A DNA stretch of 48,953 nt from an uncultured Treponema sp. (GCA_900316905.1 ONET01000040.1:59389-108341); one strand, 5' to 3'. Shown: positions 8,592 through 17,325, numbered from the stretch's first letter. Notes: a model not told the origin generated them from the letters alone. A program made the numbers and translations.

Positions 8592-8623
8592 TATTAGACA
8601 ATTATCTTGTAAAAAACTGTCAC
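8592..8623 (-). promoter_or_regulatory. ECF-type autoregulatory promoter of the sigma operon
   Basis: Minus strand: GTGACAGTTTT (8613-8623), 11 nt, TTGTCTAATA (8592-8601). All 21 core bases match the receptor promoter at 4900-4931, while the spacer differs. It starts 11 nt after the psd stop. Confidence 0.75.
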
Positions 8624-8633
8624 TAGATTTTTT

Positions 8634-9470
8634 TTATTTTTGGGAATCTTGTCCTTGGTGAACGGCTTGGCCGACGCGTTGGCCCATTTTTACAGGGCTT
8701 TCAATCGCAAGGGCGGAATTTTTTATAAATTCCTCGTCTATTTTTGCGGCGTCTTTTTGCAAGAGGACGATTATGGTGGAACCGCCGTATTCAAAGAAGC
8801 CTTTTTCTTTTCCGCGGACGGCGGCCCCTTCTTCTTGATGGTTTACGATTCGTCCCACGAGCATCGCGCCGACTTCCATTTGAACCATCAAGCCAAAATT
8901 AGGGCTTTCTATCGTCGTGTATTCGCGGCAATTTTCAACAAAAACGGGAAGCGACTCAAGCGCTATCGGCCGGACTGTGTGCAGCTTTCCAGGAATGAAA
9001 ACGTTGGGGCCTTTTTTTCCGCTGTCGGCGTAGCAATACCTGTGGTAGTTGTCAACGCAAAGGCGGAAGACAAGGCAAAGGCCGCCGTCAAATTTGTCCG
9101 CCAAGCCTTTGTCTTGCAAAAGGGATTCGATTGTGTATCTTGACTGCTTTATCGGAATGACGGCCTTGCCTTGAATTTCCCAGACTGAAAGCAGGCCGTC
9201 GCAAGGCGCGCACAAGCGGCTTGGCTCCATGTCAAACGGCCGCAAGCCGTCCTTGATTTTGCGCCTAAAAAATTCGTTGAATGACTTTATGCCTTCAAGC
9301 TGGTAGTCGTCCAAATTGATTTTGTTCTTTTTTGCAAAGCCTTTTATCAACGGATATGAAAGCCGCGAGTCCAAAAAGAATCCGCAAAGCTTTGACACAA
9401 TGCGGCTTGCGAGCGGCTTTAAAAGAAGCCTTCCTGGAACTGTCTTGTATAAAAAAGAAAGCGCGTCCAT
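8634..9470 (-). CDS. psd: Phosphatidylserine decarboxylase proenzyme
   Basis: This 278-residue protein decarboxylates phosphatidylserine to phosphatidylethanolamine at the inner membrane. The serine at the self-cleavage site lies in FEYGGSTIIVLL; the family's usual motif is L-G-S-T, here G-G-S-T, which still supplies the Ser that becomes the pyruvoyl group. The PCDGLLS and HRYCYADSG (family H-R/H-x-x) segments are also present, as is FNEFFRRKIKDGLRPFD. It follows pssA by 6 nt and is the last step of a small phospholipid operon. Confidence 0.9.
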   Translation of the reverse strand: MDALSFLYKTVPGRLLLKPLASRIVSKLCGFFLDSRLSYPLIKGFAKKNKINLDDYQLEGIKSFNEFFRRKIKDGLRPFDMEPSRLCAPCDGLLSVWEIQGKAVIPIKQSRYTIESLLQDKGLADKFDGGLCLVFRLCVDNYHRYCYADSGKKGPNVFIPGKLHTVRPIALESLPVFVENCREYTTIESPNFGLMVQMEVGAMLVGRIVNHQEEGAAVRGKEKGFFEYGGSTIIVLLQKDAAKIDEEFIKNSALAIESPVKMGQRVGQAVHQGQDSQK

Positions 9471-9476
9471 AAAGAA

Positions 9477-10184
9477 TCACTGAATTTTCATGACGATAAA
9501 GACCCAGGCTAAAGCGAGCGCCTCTATCAGGCCGATGGAAATCATTATGAGAACGCCCTTTGTCGTGGGCTTTTTTATTTGCACGCTTGACACGAACAAG
9601 GCGCCGACAATGGCCAGAAACATGAAGTACAAAAGCGTAAGGTCGGCGCTGCTAAAAATGTGAATCAGCAAAATTGTCGGGAACACAAGCGCCGCGCTAG
9701 TCACTGGAAGGCCCATGAACATTTTGTTGGCGCCGTCTTCGGTCTTTTGCCGTTCCGCTTCAAGAACGTTGAAATACGCCAAGCGAATCATGGCCGCGAG
9801 CGCGTAAAGAACGGCGATGCCGGAAAGGATGACTTTTATTATCGCTGATTTGTCGGCAAGGTGAAGGAATTTAAAGTCAGGGAAATTGGCGAAAACGATG
9901 CTGCTTCTAAGCATGGCTATTCCAATGCACGCCGGCAAAAGGCCAAAGGCGACCAAGTCCGAAAGCGAGTCTATTTGAACGCCAAAGAGCTTCATTTGCG
10001 GCGTTCGGTTTTTCTTTGTGCGGGCCACTTTTCCGTCAAACGCGTCGCACAGGCCGCAGAACATCAAGAAGAACATTCCTAGGTATGGGTGCCCGATGTC
10101 GTTAAGGCAAAGCATGATTCCTGTTGTTGCGGAAAGCATGGAAAGGTAAGTGAGAATTACAGTGTAATCGTAAAAGCCAATCAT
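9477..10184 (-). CDS. pssA: CDP-diacylglycerol--serine O-phosphatidyltransferase
   Basis: This 235-residue multi-pass membrane enzyme makes phosphatidylserine from CDP-diacylglycerol and serine. The CDP-alcohol phosphotransferase motif is visible as CDAFDGKVAR followed by G-V-Q-I-D-S-L-S-D, with all the metal-binding Asp residues present. About seven hydrophobic segments follow. The start at 10184 (MIGFYDYTV) was chosen because it overlaps the upstream gene's stop by 4 nt, the usual coupled arrangement; a longer in-frame reading is a low-complexity His/Lys stretch. The product is the substrate of psd immediately downstream. Confidence 0.9.
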   Translation of the reverse strand: MIGFYDYTVILTYLSMLSATTGIMLCLNDIGHPYLGMFFLMFCGLCDAFDGKVARTKKNRTPQMKLFGVQIDSLSDLVAFGLLPACIGIAMLRSSIVFANFPDFKFLHLADKSAIIKVILSGIAVLYALAAMIRLAYFNVLEAERQKTEDGANKMFMGLPVTSAALVFPTILLIHIFSSADLTLLYFMFLAIVGALFVSSVQIKKPTTKGVLIMISIGLIEALALAWVFIVMKIQ

Positions 10185-11218
10185 AAGGCAGCTCCTTTGC
10201 TTTTTTTTACGCGAATTGATATGTATCCTATTGCCACAGCAATGATGCTTATGGCGATGCAAGTATAGAATGAAATTCCTCGGCTTAAAATCGCCAAAGA
10301 ATACGCGGCTTCCTCTCCGAGTTGGGCCGTGTGTCCGTAGTACATCAGGAATTCCGATATTCCCACGGCTCCCGGGATGGGAATGAAGTTTGAGCCCATC
10401 ACCACATAAGTTTGAACTGCGAAAACGCGCAAAGCGTCATCAAGGTTTCCCTTCATCGCAAGGTGGCAAAAAACTGTGACCAAAATCTGGGCCGTTCTTT
10501 GCGCCAAGTTTAAAAGATATGTTTTTGCCAAGAGGCGTTTTTTGCCCGCGACCGTGACCACGCATTTGTTGTAGTTCTCTATTGTGGTTTCAAGCCGCTC
10601 CTTGGCTTTTTCAGCGGCGTTTTTAAATGGCAGCTTTTTCATTATGGAAATCACAAGGTTTCCTATTTTAAAGATGACGCTTTGGTTTTTTAAGAGCAAA
10701 ATGAAAAAGACGGTGAGGGCGCTCATCATCGCTATTCCGATTAAAATCATGATTTTGCACGGAAGCTCGTAGCTTATGAAAATTTCCGGGAAAAATATGA
10801 TGGAAAGAACGCCCAGCGTTATGATCGAAAGCGTGTACATCGTTAGGTTTAGAATCAACGAGACGGTTGTGGCCACGCCGGAAATTCCGTCCTTGCGCAT
10901 GAAGTAGGCGCTGGCCGGTTGCCCGCCGCTTGCCGACGGAGTTATTGACGAAAAGTAAATGTCGGCGGCGGCGTAAAGAAAGCCTTGGCGCTTTTTTACG
11001 CTGTAGCCCAGCGTCCTTAAAATCAGCACAAGCGCGCGGCCTTCAAAAAAGATGAAGCCAAGCATGCACAGTCCGGCCGGAATCAGCCAAAGCGGAGAAG
11101 CTTCTTGTATGTCTTGCGACAATTCGGATATAGAAAGGCCGCTGTTGTAAAAGAGAGCGTGAATTGTCAAAATCGAAAGGCACAGCGAAAAAAGCGCCCA
11201 TAAAACCTTCTTTTTCAT
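10181..11218 (-). CDS. Flippase-like integral membrane protein (lysylphosphatidylglycerol synthase TM region / UPF0104 family)
   Basis: This 345-residue protein has about eight hydrophobic helices, starting MKKKVLWALFSLCLSILTIH. The family pattern SSITPSASGGQPASAYFMRKDG is recognisable, as is GVGISEFLMYYG-like VGISEFLMYYGHTAQ near the C-terminus. Members are the transmembrane part of MprF-type or related lipid flippases, found with or without a synthase domain; there is none here. Its position at the head of pssA-psd suggests a role in phospholipid translocation or remodelling (inference). The start at 11218 lies directly behind a short leader with TATAAT at 11232-11237. Confidence 0.78.
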   Translation of the reverse strand: MKKKVLWALFSLCLSILTIHALFYNSGLSISELSQDIQEASPLWLIPAGLCMLGFIFFEGRALVLILRTLGYSVKKRQGFLYAAADIYFSSITPSASGGQPASAYFMRKDGISGVATTVSLILNLTMYTLSIITLGVLSIIFFPEIFISYELPCKIMILIGIAMMSALTVFFILLLKNQSVIFKIGNLVISIMKKLPFKNAAEKAKERLETTIENYNKCVVTVAGKKRLLAKTYLLNLAQRTAQILVTVFCHLAMKGNLDDALRVFAVQTYVVMGSNFIPIPGAVGISEFLMYYGHTAQLGEEAAYSLAILSRGISFYTCIAISIIAVAIGYISIRVKKSKGAAL

Positions 11219-11231
11219 GCGCGAACTATTA

Positions 11232-11237
11232 TAACGA
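11232..11237 (-). promoter_or_regulatory. -10 element of the phospholipid operon
   Basis: Perfect TATAAT on the minus strand, 13 nt before the ATG at 11218. The matching -35 region (TTTAAT with a 17-nt spacer) is poor, so the promoter is only tentative. It is divergent from feoB. Confidence 0.4.
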
Positions 11238-11304
11238 GAAATCAATTTTTATTAAAGCGCGTCTTGCCGCCTTTGGGCCGCCGTTTAATGGCGGGCCGCG
11301 CGGC

Positions 11305-11333
11305 TTGAAAATTCAGCGGGATAATTATAAAAT
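11305..11333 (+). promoter_or_regulatory. Promoter of feoAB fusion gene
   Basis: TTGAAA (11305-11310), 17 nt, TAAAAT (11328-11333), then only 10 nt to the ATG at 11344. The mRNA would be almost leaderless. The AT-rich GATAATTATAAAATC stretch around the -10 could be an iron-repressor site, but no clear Fur box palindrome can be defined by eye. Confidence 0.45.
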
Positions 11334-11343
11334 CAAGGCGGAT

Positions 11344-13686
11344 ATGACTTTACAGGAATTGAAGGCGGGACAAGCCTCGCGGGTTTTGAAACTTGGCGGG
11401 AACGGCGAGCTTAGGCAGCATTTTTTGGACATGGGAATCATTCCCGGAGCGGAAATTTCTTTTGTAAAATGCGCTCCTTTTGGGGATCCGATGGAATTCC
11501 GCCTGCACGGCTATGAGCTTACCTTGCGCGCGGCGGACGCGCAAAAAATAGAGGTGGAGCCGGTTTTAGAAAGCGTTAAAAGCGAAAGCAAAAAGCCGGC
11601 CGCCGCCAGTTCCCTGCATCCAGGCTTTGGCGAAGGCGGAAAATTCCACAGCAAAAAAGACGAAAACCCTTTGCCCGACGGAACGCTTTTGACATTCGCG
11701 CTTGTCGGAAACCAAAATTGCGGAAAGACCACGCTCTTTAACAAGCTTACCGGCTCCAACCAGCACGTCGGAAATTTTCCGGGCGTTACGGTTGACCAAA
11801 AAAGCGGCGCCATCCGCGGCCATGCCGACACTCGCATAACCGACCTTCCGGGCATTTATTCGATGTCGCCTTATTCCAGCGAGGAACTGATTTCGCGCGA
11901 TTTTGTCCTGAACCAAAAGCCAAGCGCGATTGTGAACATTGTCGACGCGACAAACATCGAGCGCAACTTGTATCTTACGATGCAGCTTTTGGAATTGAAC
12001 ATTCCGCTTGTAATCGCGCTGAACATGATGGACGAGCTTTTGGCGAACGGCGGCTCCATCGACGTGAACAAGATGGAAGAAATTTTGGGCGTCCCAGTAG
12101 TTCCCATTTCGGCTAAGAGCGGGCAAGGCGTTGAGGAATTGATTTCGCACGCGATCCATGTGGCCAAATTCCAAGAGCCGCCGCTGCGCCAAGATTTTTG
12201 CGGCAAGGACGACAACGGCGGAGCGGTCCACCGCGCGCTGCACGGAACGGTTCACTTGATAGAAGACCACGCGCAAAAGGCCGGCGTTCCTGTCCGCTTT
12301 GCCGCGACAAAAATTTTGGAAGACGACAAGCGCATTCTTTACAAGATGGAACTGGACGCCAACGAGCGCGAGATGATTGAGCATATCATTATGCAAATGG
12401 AAAAAGAGCGCGGCCTTGACAGAAGCGCCGCCATCGCCGACATGAGGTTTTCGTTCATCTACAAGCTTTGCGATTTGTGCGTCCACAAGCCGCGCCACAG
12501 CAAGGAGCGCGAGCGCAGCCAAAAAATTGACCGCGTTCTTACAGGCAAGTGGACCGCGCTTCCTTGCTTTGCCGCCATAATGGCCGCGATTTTTTGGCTC
12601 ACGTTCAACGTGATCGGCGCGCGCCTGCAAGAACTTTTTGAGTTTGGCATAGGCGCGTTGACCAATCTTGCAGGCGCGGCTTTGAGCGCGGCCGGCGTGA
12701 ACGAAGTTTTGCGCTCGCTTGTGATTGACGGAATTTTCGCGGGCGTAGGAAGCGTTTTGTCTTTCCTTCCGGTAATCGTGACGCTCTTTTTCTTTCTTTC
12801 CATGCTGGAGGATTCCGGCTACATCGCGCGCGTGGCTTTTTTTATGGACAAGCTTTTGCGGAAGATCGGCTTGTCGGGCCGCAGCATCGTTCCGCTTTTG
12901 ATTGGCTTTGGCTGCTCGGTTCCGGCGGTGATGGCGACAAGAACGCTTCCAAGCGAGCGCGACAGAAAGATGACGATTTTGCTTACGCCGTTCATGAGCT
13001 GCACGGCTAAGCTTCCGATTTACGCTTTTTTTGTGAGCGCGTTTTTTCCAAAGCGCGGCGGCTTGATTATGACCGGCCTTTACTTGCTTGGAATTTTTGT
13101 CGGCGTTCTTGTCGCGTTCCTGTATAGGAAAACATTGTTCAAGGGCGAGGCCGTTCCTTTTGTGATGGAACTTCCCAATTACAGGTTTCCCGGCTTGGCC
13201 AACACCGCGCTGCTTTTGTGGGAGAAGGCCAAGGATTTTTTGCAGCGGGCCTTTACGGTGATTTTTTTGGCCACAATCGCGGTTTGGTTTTTGCAAAGCT
13301 TTGACTGGCGCCTTCATTTGGCCGCCGATCCCGAGCAAAGCGTCTTGGCAAGCCTTGCGCGCTTCGCAAGCCCCATAATGCGGCCGCTTGGCTTGGGCGA
13401 ATGGCAAATATCGGTCGCGCTTGTGAGCGGCTTTATGGCAAAGGAAAGCGTTGTTTCGACTCTTGAAATTTTGTTTGGCGGCGGAATAACGTCAATGCTA
13501 AGCCCTTTGTCGGCCGCGAGCCTTTTGGTCTTTAGCTTGCTTTACACTCCGTGCGTGGCGGCCGTCGCGTCTGTCAAGCGCGAGTTGGGCGCCCGTTACG
13601 CGGCGGGCCTTGTTGTCTGGCAGTGCGTCCTTGCCTGGCTTTTGGCGATGGCGACCAGACTTATCGGCCTTGCGTTGGGAATCTAG
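11344..13686 (+). CDS. feoB: Ferrous iron transport protein, FeoA-FeoB fusion
   Basis: This 780-residue protein combines two normally separate proteins. Residues 1-75 are a FeoA/SH3-like domain (LQELKAGQASRVLKLGG, FLDMGIIPGAEI, ELTLRAADAQKIEVEP). After a 40-residue Lys/Glu-rich linker comes the FeoB G domain, with G1 at 122-130 (GNQNCGKTT), G3 DLPGIYSM and G4 NMMDE. The polytopic membrane part (about 395-780) carries the Gate motifs, with GFGCSVPAVMATRTL and SCTAKLPIYAFFV containing the conserved cysteines. It imports Fe2+ across the inner membrane. The gene is monocistronic and converges on carA with a 10-nt gap. Confidence 0.93.
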   Translation: MTLQELKAGQASRVLKLGGNGELRQHFLDMGIIPGAEISFVKCAPFGDPMEFRLHGYELTLRAADAQKIEVEPVLESVKSESKKPAAASSLHPGFGEGGKFHSKKDENPLPDGTLLTFALVGNQNCGKTTLFNKLTGSNQHVGNFPGVTVDQKSGAIRGHADTRITDLPGIYSMSPYSSEELISRDFVLNQKPSAIVNIVDATNIERNLYLTMQLLELNIPLVIALNMMDELLANGGSIDVNKMEEILGVPVVPISAKSGQGVEELISHAIHVAKFQEPPLRQDFCGKDDNGGAVHRALHGTVHLIEDHAQKAGVPVRFAATKILEDDKRILYKMELDANEREMIEHIIMQMEKERGLDRSAAIADMRFSFIYKLCDLCVHKPRHSKERERSQKIDRVLTGKWTALPCFAAIMAAIFWLTFNVIGARLQELFEFGIGALTNLAGAALSAAGVNEVLRSLVIDGIFAGVGSVLSFLPVIVTLFFFLSMLEDSGYIARVAFFMDKLLRKIGLSGRSIVPLLIGFGCSVPAVMATRTLPSERDRKMTILLTPFMSCTAKLPIYAFFVSAFFPKRGGLIMTGLYLLGIFVGVLVAFLYRKTLFKGEAVPFVMELPNYRFPGLANTALLLWEKAKDFLQRAFTVIFLATIAVWFLQSFDWRLHLAADPEQSVLASLARFASPIMRPLGLGEWQISVALVSGFMAKESVVSTLEILFGGGITSMLSPLSAASLLVFSLLYTPCVAAVASVKRELGARYAAGLVVWQCVLAWLLAMATRLIGLALGI

Positions 13687-13696
13687 GCGCGGCCGC

Positions 13697-14839
13697 TTAT
13701 CTTGCAAGCGACAAAAATTCGTCGAACAAAAAGTTTGTGTCGTGGGGGCCGCCGCAGGCTTCCGGGTGGAACTGGACGCTAAAGGCCGGAATGTCCGTGT
13801 AGCGAAGGCCTTCCACCGTTTGGTCGTTGGCGTTGGTGAACGAAACTTGCGCGCATGAAGGAATCGAGGCGGCCTCGACCGCGTAGCCGTGGTTTTGGCT
13901 TGTGATGTATACGCGGCCGGTCCGCTCGTCTTTTACAGGATGGTTCGCGCCCCGGTGTCCGTACTTAAGCTTTGAGGTTTTGCAGCCGCGCGCCAAGGCC
14001 AAAAGCTGGTGGCCAAGGCAAATGCCAAAAATCGGAATCCGCGAATCGGCAATCTTTTTTATTTCGTTTATTATAGACGTGTTTTCGGCCGGGTCGCCGG
14101 GGCCGTTTGACAGCATGATTCCGTCGGGATTTAGCGAAAGAATGTCGTCCGCGCTCTCGGAGCACGGAACGATTGTGACGCGGCATCCGCGCTTTTCCAA
14201 TTCGCGCTGGATGTTGGCCTTGGCGCCAAAGTCCCAAAGAACAATATGGCGGCCCTGCGCGGGGGATTTTAAGGGGGCGGCCCCCTTAGGAGAGAGGGTA
14301 GCGGCCGGCGAAGCGGACGCGCAGGGGGAGACTTCCCCCTCCTTGCTTGAGCCTTGAACGGACTGGACCGCGTCTTGAATTTTGTAGGAAGCGATTTTTT
14401 GCAAGAGGCTTGCGTCGATTTTGGGCGCGCTTTCGGAGCCGCTAAAAATCATTCCGTTCATTACGCCGGACTCGCGGATTTTTTTTGTGAGCGCTCTTGT
14501 GTCGATTCCAGCGATGCCGACAATTTTTTGCGCTTTTAAGAAGGCGTCAAGGCTGCCTTGCGAGCGGAAGTTGGAAGGCGAGTCGCAAAGCTCGCGGACG
14601 ATGTAGCCGCTGACCCAAGATTTTTTGCTTTCGTAGTCGCAAGGAATCACGCCGTAGTTTCCGACAAGGGGAAACGTTTGGGTGACGATTTGCCCGTAGT
14701 AGCTTGGGTCGGTGAGCGTTTCGATGTAGCCTGTCATTCCGGTTGTGAAAACCGTTTCGCCGATTGTCGAGCCCGTCGCTCCGATTGACTGGCCTTCAAA
14801 AATCGTTCCGTCAGCCAAAATCAAAAATGCCTTTGCCAT
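13697..14839 (-). CDS. carA: Carbamoyl-phosphate synthase small (glutaminase) subunit
   Basis: This 380-residue subunit hydrolyses glutamine to feed ammonia to CarB. The N-terminal CPSase domain shows LILADGTIFEGQSIG and TGMTGYIETLTDPSY. The class I amidotransferase domain has the nucleophile Cys in GICLGHQLLALA and the His-Glu pair in SVQFHPEACGGPHD. Between the domains is an extra Ala/Ser/Pro-rich stretch of about 30 residues encoded by a palindromic repeat (14253-14343). The start at 14839 (MAKAFLIL) was chosen over upstream codons, which lie in the attenuator. Expression is probably controlled by the antiterminator/terminator at 14854-14916. It is separate from carB, which lies 25 kb away. 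Confidence 0.92.
   Translation of the reverse strand: MAKAFLILADGTIFEGQSIGATGSTIGETVFTTGMTGYIETLTDPSYYGQIVTQTFPLVGNYGVIPCDYESKKSWVSGYIVRELCDSPSNFRSQGSLDAFLKAQKIVGIAGIDTRALTKKIRESGVMNGMIFSGSESAPKIDASLLQKIASYKIQDAVQSVQGSSKEGEVSPCASASPAATLSPKGAAPLKSPAQGRHIVLWDFGAKANIQRELEKRGCRVTIVPCSESADDILSLNPDGIMLSNGPGDPAENTSIINEIKKIADSRIPIFGICLGHQLLALARGCKTSKLKYGHRGANHPVKDERTGRVYITSQNHGYAVEAASIPSCAQVSFTNANDQTVEGLRYTDIPAFSVQFHPEACGGPHDTNFLFDEFLSLAR
14253..14343. repeat. Palindromic repeat-like element inserted in frame in carA
   Basis: The element is bounded by a 9-bp inverted pair, CCCTGCGCG (14253-14261) and CGCGCAGGG (14319-14327). Inside is a 7-bp G/C hairpin, AAGGGGG-CGG-CCCCCTT (14271-14287). A second small hairpin, GGGGG-N6-CCCCC, lies at the right end. 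It is far richer in G/C runs than the surrounding coding sequence and adds about 30 low-complexity residues to the CarA interdomain linker without breaking the frame. It looks like a short palindromic mobile or extragenic-type repeat, but no second copy occurs in this window. Confidence 0.45.
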
Positions 14840-14853
14840 TCTTCCCCCAAAAG

Positions 14854-14956
14854 AAAAAAAGGCGTCCGCTTCCTTTGAAAACAACAAGCCTTCAAAGCAA
14901 ACGAGCGCCCTTGCTCTAATTGATAATGTTATAGAACTATCGCGGCTTTGTGTCAA
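14854..14956 (-). promoter_or_regulatory. carA promoter and ANTAR-type attenuator leader
   Basis: Minus strand: TTGACA (14951-14956), 17 nt, TATAAC (14928-14933). About 11 nt later comes a hairpin GAGC-AAGGGC-GCTC (14903-14916) with a six-base loop having A1 and G4. Its 3' half is also the start of a long terminator: arm 14891-14909 pairs with 14861-14879 over 17 of 19 positions, followed by seven T (14854-14860). Hairpin and terminator cannot form together, so a protein that holds the hairpin would allow read-through into carA. Confidence 0.72.
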
Positions 14957-14990
14957 TAGGATTTTTTTTTCGCGAATTTTTTAAAAGCGC

Positions 14991-15019
14991 TTGACAAAAA
15001 TTTTTGGGCGCGATATAAC
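14991..15019 (+). promoter_or_regulatory. glnN promoter
   Basis: TTGACA (14991-14996), 17-nt spacer, TATAAC (15014-15019): a strong sigma-70 type promoter. It is divergent from the carA promoter, with only 34 nt between the two -35 boxes. The predicted start is near 15026, directly before the first attenuator hairpin. Confidence 0.75.
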
Positions 15020-15029
15020 AACAGCATAA

Positions 15030-15072
15030 GAGGCAATGAGGCCGCAAGAAATTTGTTCTTGCGGCTTTTTTT
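15030..15072 (+). promoter_or_regulatory. First ANTAR-type attenuator in glnN leader
   Basis: Hairpin GGC-AATGAG-GCC (15032-15043) has a six-base loop with A1 and G4. Its 3' arm GCC begins the terminator stem: 10 bp, 15041-15050 with 15056-15065, 5-nt loop, then seven T (15066-15072). The two structures exclude each other. Confidence 0.7.
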
Positions 15073-15134
15073 GTTTTTATCAAACGATTCGCGCGTTTGA
15101 GCCTGAGTCAAGGAAGACGCGCGAAAAAAAATAA

Positions 15135-15191
15135 GGCAATGGCGCCGTGAAAATTTTGGAGGACGCTCCGGAATTTGTCGCGGCGCTTTTT
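15135..15191 (+). promoter_or_regulatory. Second ANTAR-type attenuator in glnN leader
   Basis: A second hairpin, GGC-AATGGC-GCC (15135-15146), again has A1 and G4 in a six-base loop. It is overlapped by a longer terminator-like stem running from 15142 to 15186 (about 12 outer pairs, with an inner GGAG-GACG-CTCC hairpin) and followed by five T (15187-15191). The glnN transcript thus meets two attenuators in series within 170 nt. The ribosome site CTGGAGG and the glnN start follow. Confidence 0.62.
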
Positions 15192-15222
15192 GCTTTAAAC
15201 AGATTCAATCCTGGAGGAAAAT

Positions 15223-17298
15223 ATGGACGAAGTCACGCCGATTTTTGGAGAGAACGTTTTTAACGAAACGGTCATGAAAGCCAAGCTGCCCAAGGAAACT
15301 TACAAGCAGCTAATGAAAACAATCGAGGGAGGCGAAAAGCTCGACGCTTCCGTAGCCACAGTCGTCGCCAACGCGATGAAGGACTGGGCGATAGAGAAGG
15401 GCGCGACCCACTTCACCCACTGGTTCCAGCCGCTCACAGGAATCACGGCGGAAAAGCACGACAGTTTCATCACGCCCACAAGCGACGGAAAAGTCATAAT
15501 GGAATTTAGCGGAAAAGAGCTTGTCCAAGGCGAGCCTGACGCTTCAAGCTTTCCTAGCGGAGGAATACGCGCCACATTCGAGGCCCGCGGCTACACGGCT
15601 TGGGATCCGACCAGCTACGCTTTCATTAAGGACGGAACGCTTTGCATTCCGACGGCCTTTTGCTCTAAAAAGACGCCGCTCTTGCGCTCAATGCAGGCCA
15701 TCAGCAAGCAGGCCGTTCGCGTTCTAAAATTGTTTGACGGAAACGAAGCGGTCACAAGCGTAAAGACGACCGTCGGCCCCGAGCAGGAATACTTTTTGAT
15801 TGACAAGAGCGTTTATGAAAAGCGCGAAGACTTGATTTACACGGGCCGCACTTTGTTCGGAGCCAAAGCCCCCAAAGGCCAAGAGCTTGAAGACCATTAC
15901 TTTGGCATGATAAAGCCGCGCGTCCAAGCCTTTATGAAGGACTTGAACAAGGAGCTTTGGAAGCTTGGAATTTTGGCCAAGACCGAGCACAACGAAGTCG
16001 CGCCGGCGCAGCATGAGCTAGCCCCGATTTTTTCTACGACAAACATCGCCTGCGACCACAACCAGCTTACGATGGAAATGATGCGCAAGGTTGCCGCCAA
16101 GCACGGAATGGTTTGCTTGCTGCACGAAAAGCCCTTTGCCGGAGTGAACGGAAGCGGAAAGCACAACAACTGGTCGATTTCCACCAACACCGGAAAGAAC
16201 CTTCTTGACCCCGGCGCCACTCCTGAGCAAAACGCGCAGTTCCTTTTGTTCTTGTGCGCGATCATCAAGGCTGTTGACGAATACCAGGACTTGCTTCGCA
16301 TTTCCGTGGCGAGCGCCGGAAACGACCACCGTCTTGGAGCCAACGAGGCGCCGCCGGCAATCATTTCAATTTTCTTAGGCGACGAGCTTTCCGCGATTCT
16401 TGATTCAATCGAAAAGGGAGTCCCCTACGGAAAGCGCAAAAAGGAAAAGATGCAAATCGGCGTGACTGTTTTGCCGGAATTCAACAAGGACGCGACAGAC
16501 AGAAACAGAACTTCGCCCTTTGCCTTTACCGGAAACAAGTTTGAATTTAGAATGTTGGGATCAAGCGAGTCAATCGCCTGCGCCAACGTTTTCTTGAACA
16601 CTGTCGTCGCGGAGGAATTGAGCCAGTTTGCCGACGCGTTGGAAAATGCCAAGGACTTTAACGGCGAGCTTCATGAATTGATTCTAAAAACAATCAAGGA
16701 ACACAAGCGGATCATCTTTAACGGAAACGGCTACGACGACTCTTGGGTAAAGGAGGCGGAAAAGCGCGGCCTTTACAACTTAAAGTCAACGCCCGAAGCG
16801 CTTGCCCACATTCTTGACAAGAAGAACGTCGAGGTCTTTGAAAAGTTCGGCGTTTACAGCAAGGTGGAGCTCTCCAGCCGCTACGAGATTCACAACGAAA
16901 ACTATTCAAAGATAATCAACATCGAGGCGGAAACAATGCTTGAGATGGCCAAAAAGGACATTCTTCCCGCGGCCAGCAAGTTCGCGTCAAAGCTTGCCGA
17001 GACAATCAGCCTTAAGAAGACAGTTTGCGCCGAATGTGACGCAAGCTACGAGGCCGACATGCTAAAGAAAGTTTCGGCGCTCACTACAAGCATTTACGCG
17101 AAGGCCGGCCAGCTTGAAAGCGACACGCTTGAGGCAAAGAAAATTTCCGACGCCGCCAAAGCCGCTTTCTTCTACCGCGAGCATGTCTTTGCCAGCATGA
17201 ACGCCCTGCGCGCGGTTGTAGACGAGCTTGAGGTCATCGCGCCGAAAGAATTGTGGCCCTTCCCGAGCTACGGCGATTTGTTGTTCAGCGTAAAGTAA
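15223..17298 (+). CDS. glnN: Glutamine synthetase type III
   Basis: This 691-residue GS matches the long type III (GlnN) family, whose members are about 690-730 residues, and not the 440-470 of type I. Visible family blocks are [79 protein letters not shown] and [20 protein letters not shown]. It makes glutamine from glutamate, ammonium and ATP in the cytoplasm. It heads an operon with the ammonium channel (27-nt gap) and sits behind two attenuators, so it is probably made mainly when nitrogen is short. The start has an AGGAGG-like site (CTGGAGGAAAAT). Confidence 0.95.
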   Translation: MDEVTPIFGENVFNETVMKAKLPKETYKQLMKTIEGGEKLDASVATVVANAMKDWAIEKGATHFTHWFQPLTGITAEKHDSFITPTSDGKVIMEFSGKELVQGEPDASSFPSGGIRATFEARGYTAWDPTSYAFIKDGTLCIPTAFCSKKTPLLRSMQAISKQAVRVLKLFDGNEAVTSVKTTVGPEQEYFLIDKSVYEKREDLIYTGRTLFGAKAPKGQELEDHYFGMIKPRVQAFMKDLNKELWKLGILAKTEHNEVAPAQHELAPIFSTTNIACDHNQLTMEMMRKVAAKHGMVCLLHEKPFAGVNGSGKHNNWSISTNTGKNLLDPGATPEQNAQFLLFLCAIIKAVDEYQDLLRISVASAGNDHRLGANEAPPAIISIFLGDELSAILDSIEKGVPYGKRKKEKMQIGVTVLPEFNKDATDRNRTSPFAFTGNKFEFRMLGSSESIACANVFLNTVVAEELSQFADALENAKDFNGELHELILKTIKEHKRIIFNGNGYDDSWVKEAEKRGLYNLKSTPEALAHILDKKNVEVFEKFGVYSKVELSSRYEIHNENYSKIINIEAETMLEMAKKDILPAASKFASKLAETISLKKTVCAECDASYEADMLKKVSALTTSIYAKAGQLESDTLEAKKISDAAKAAFFYREHVFASMNALRAVVDELEVIAPKELWPFPSYGDLLFSVK

Positions 17299-17325
17299 AA
17301 GAAAATTATTTTAGGAGGAAAAAAT

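Noticed and set aside
11566..13407. Long open frame on the minus strand opposite feoB
   Set aside because: It is the shadow of a GC-biased codon pattern. The encoded protein is Arg/His/Lys-rich with no domain, while the plus strand encodes an intact FeoB.
14840..15222. Sigma-54 promoters in nitrogen gene leaders
   Set aside because: I looked for TGGCAC-N5-TTGCA patterns before glnN, asnB, ureA, urtA and carB and found none. Sigma-70 type boxes fit better in most cases.
14840..15222. Glutamine or other metabolite riboswitch as an alternative to ANTAR control of the leaders
   Set aside because: The leaders share only the short hexaloop hairpin and terminator. There is no larger conserved fold, and they are too short for a known ligand-binding aptamer.
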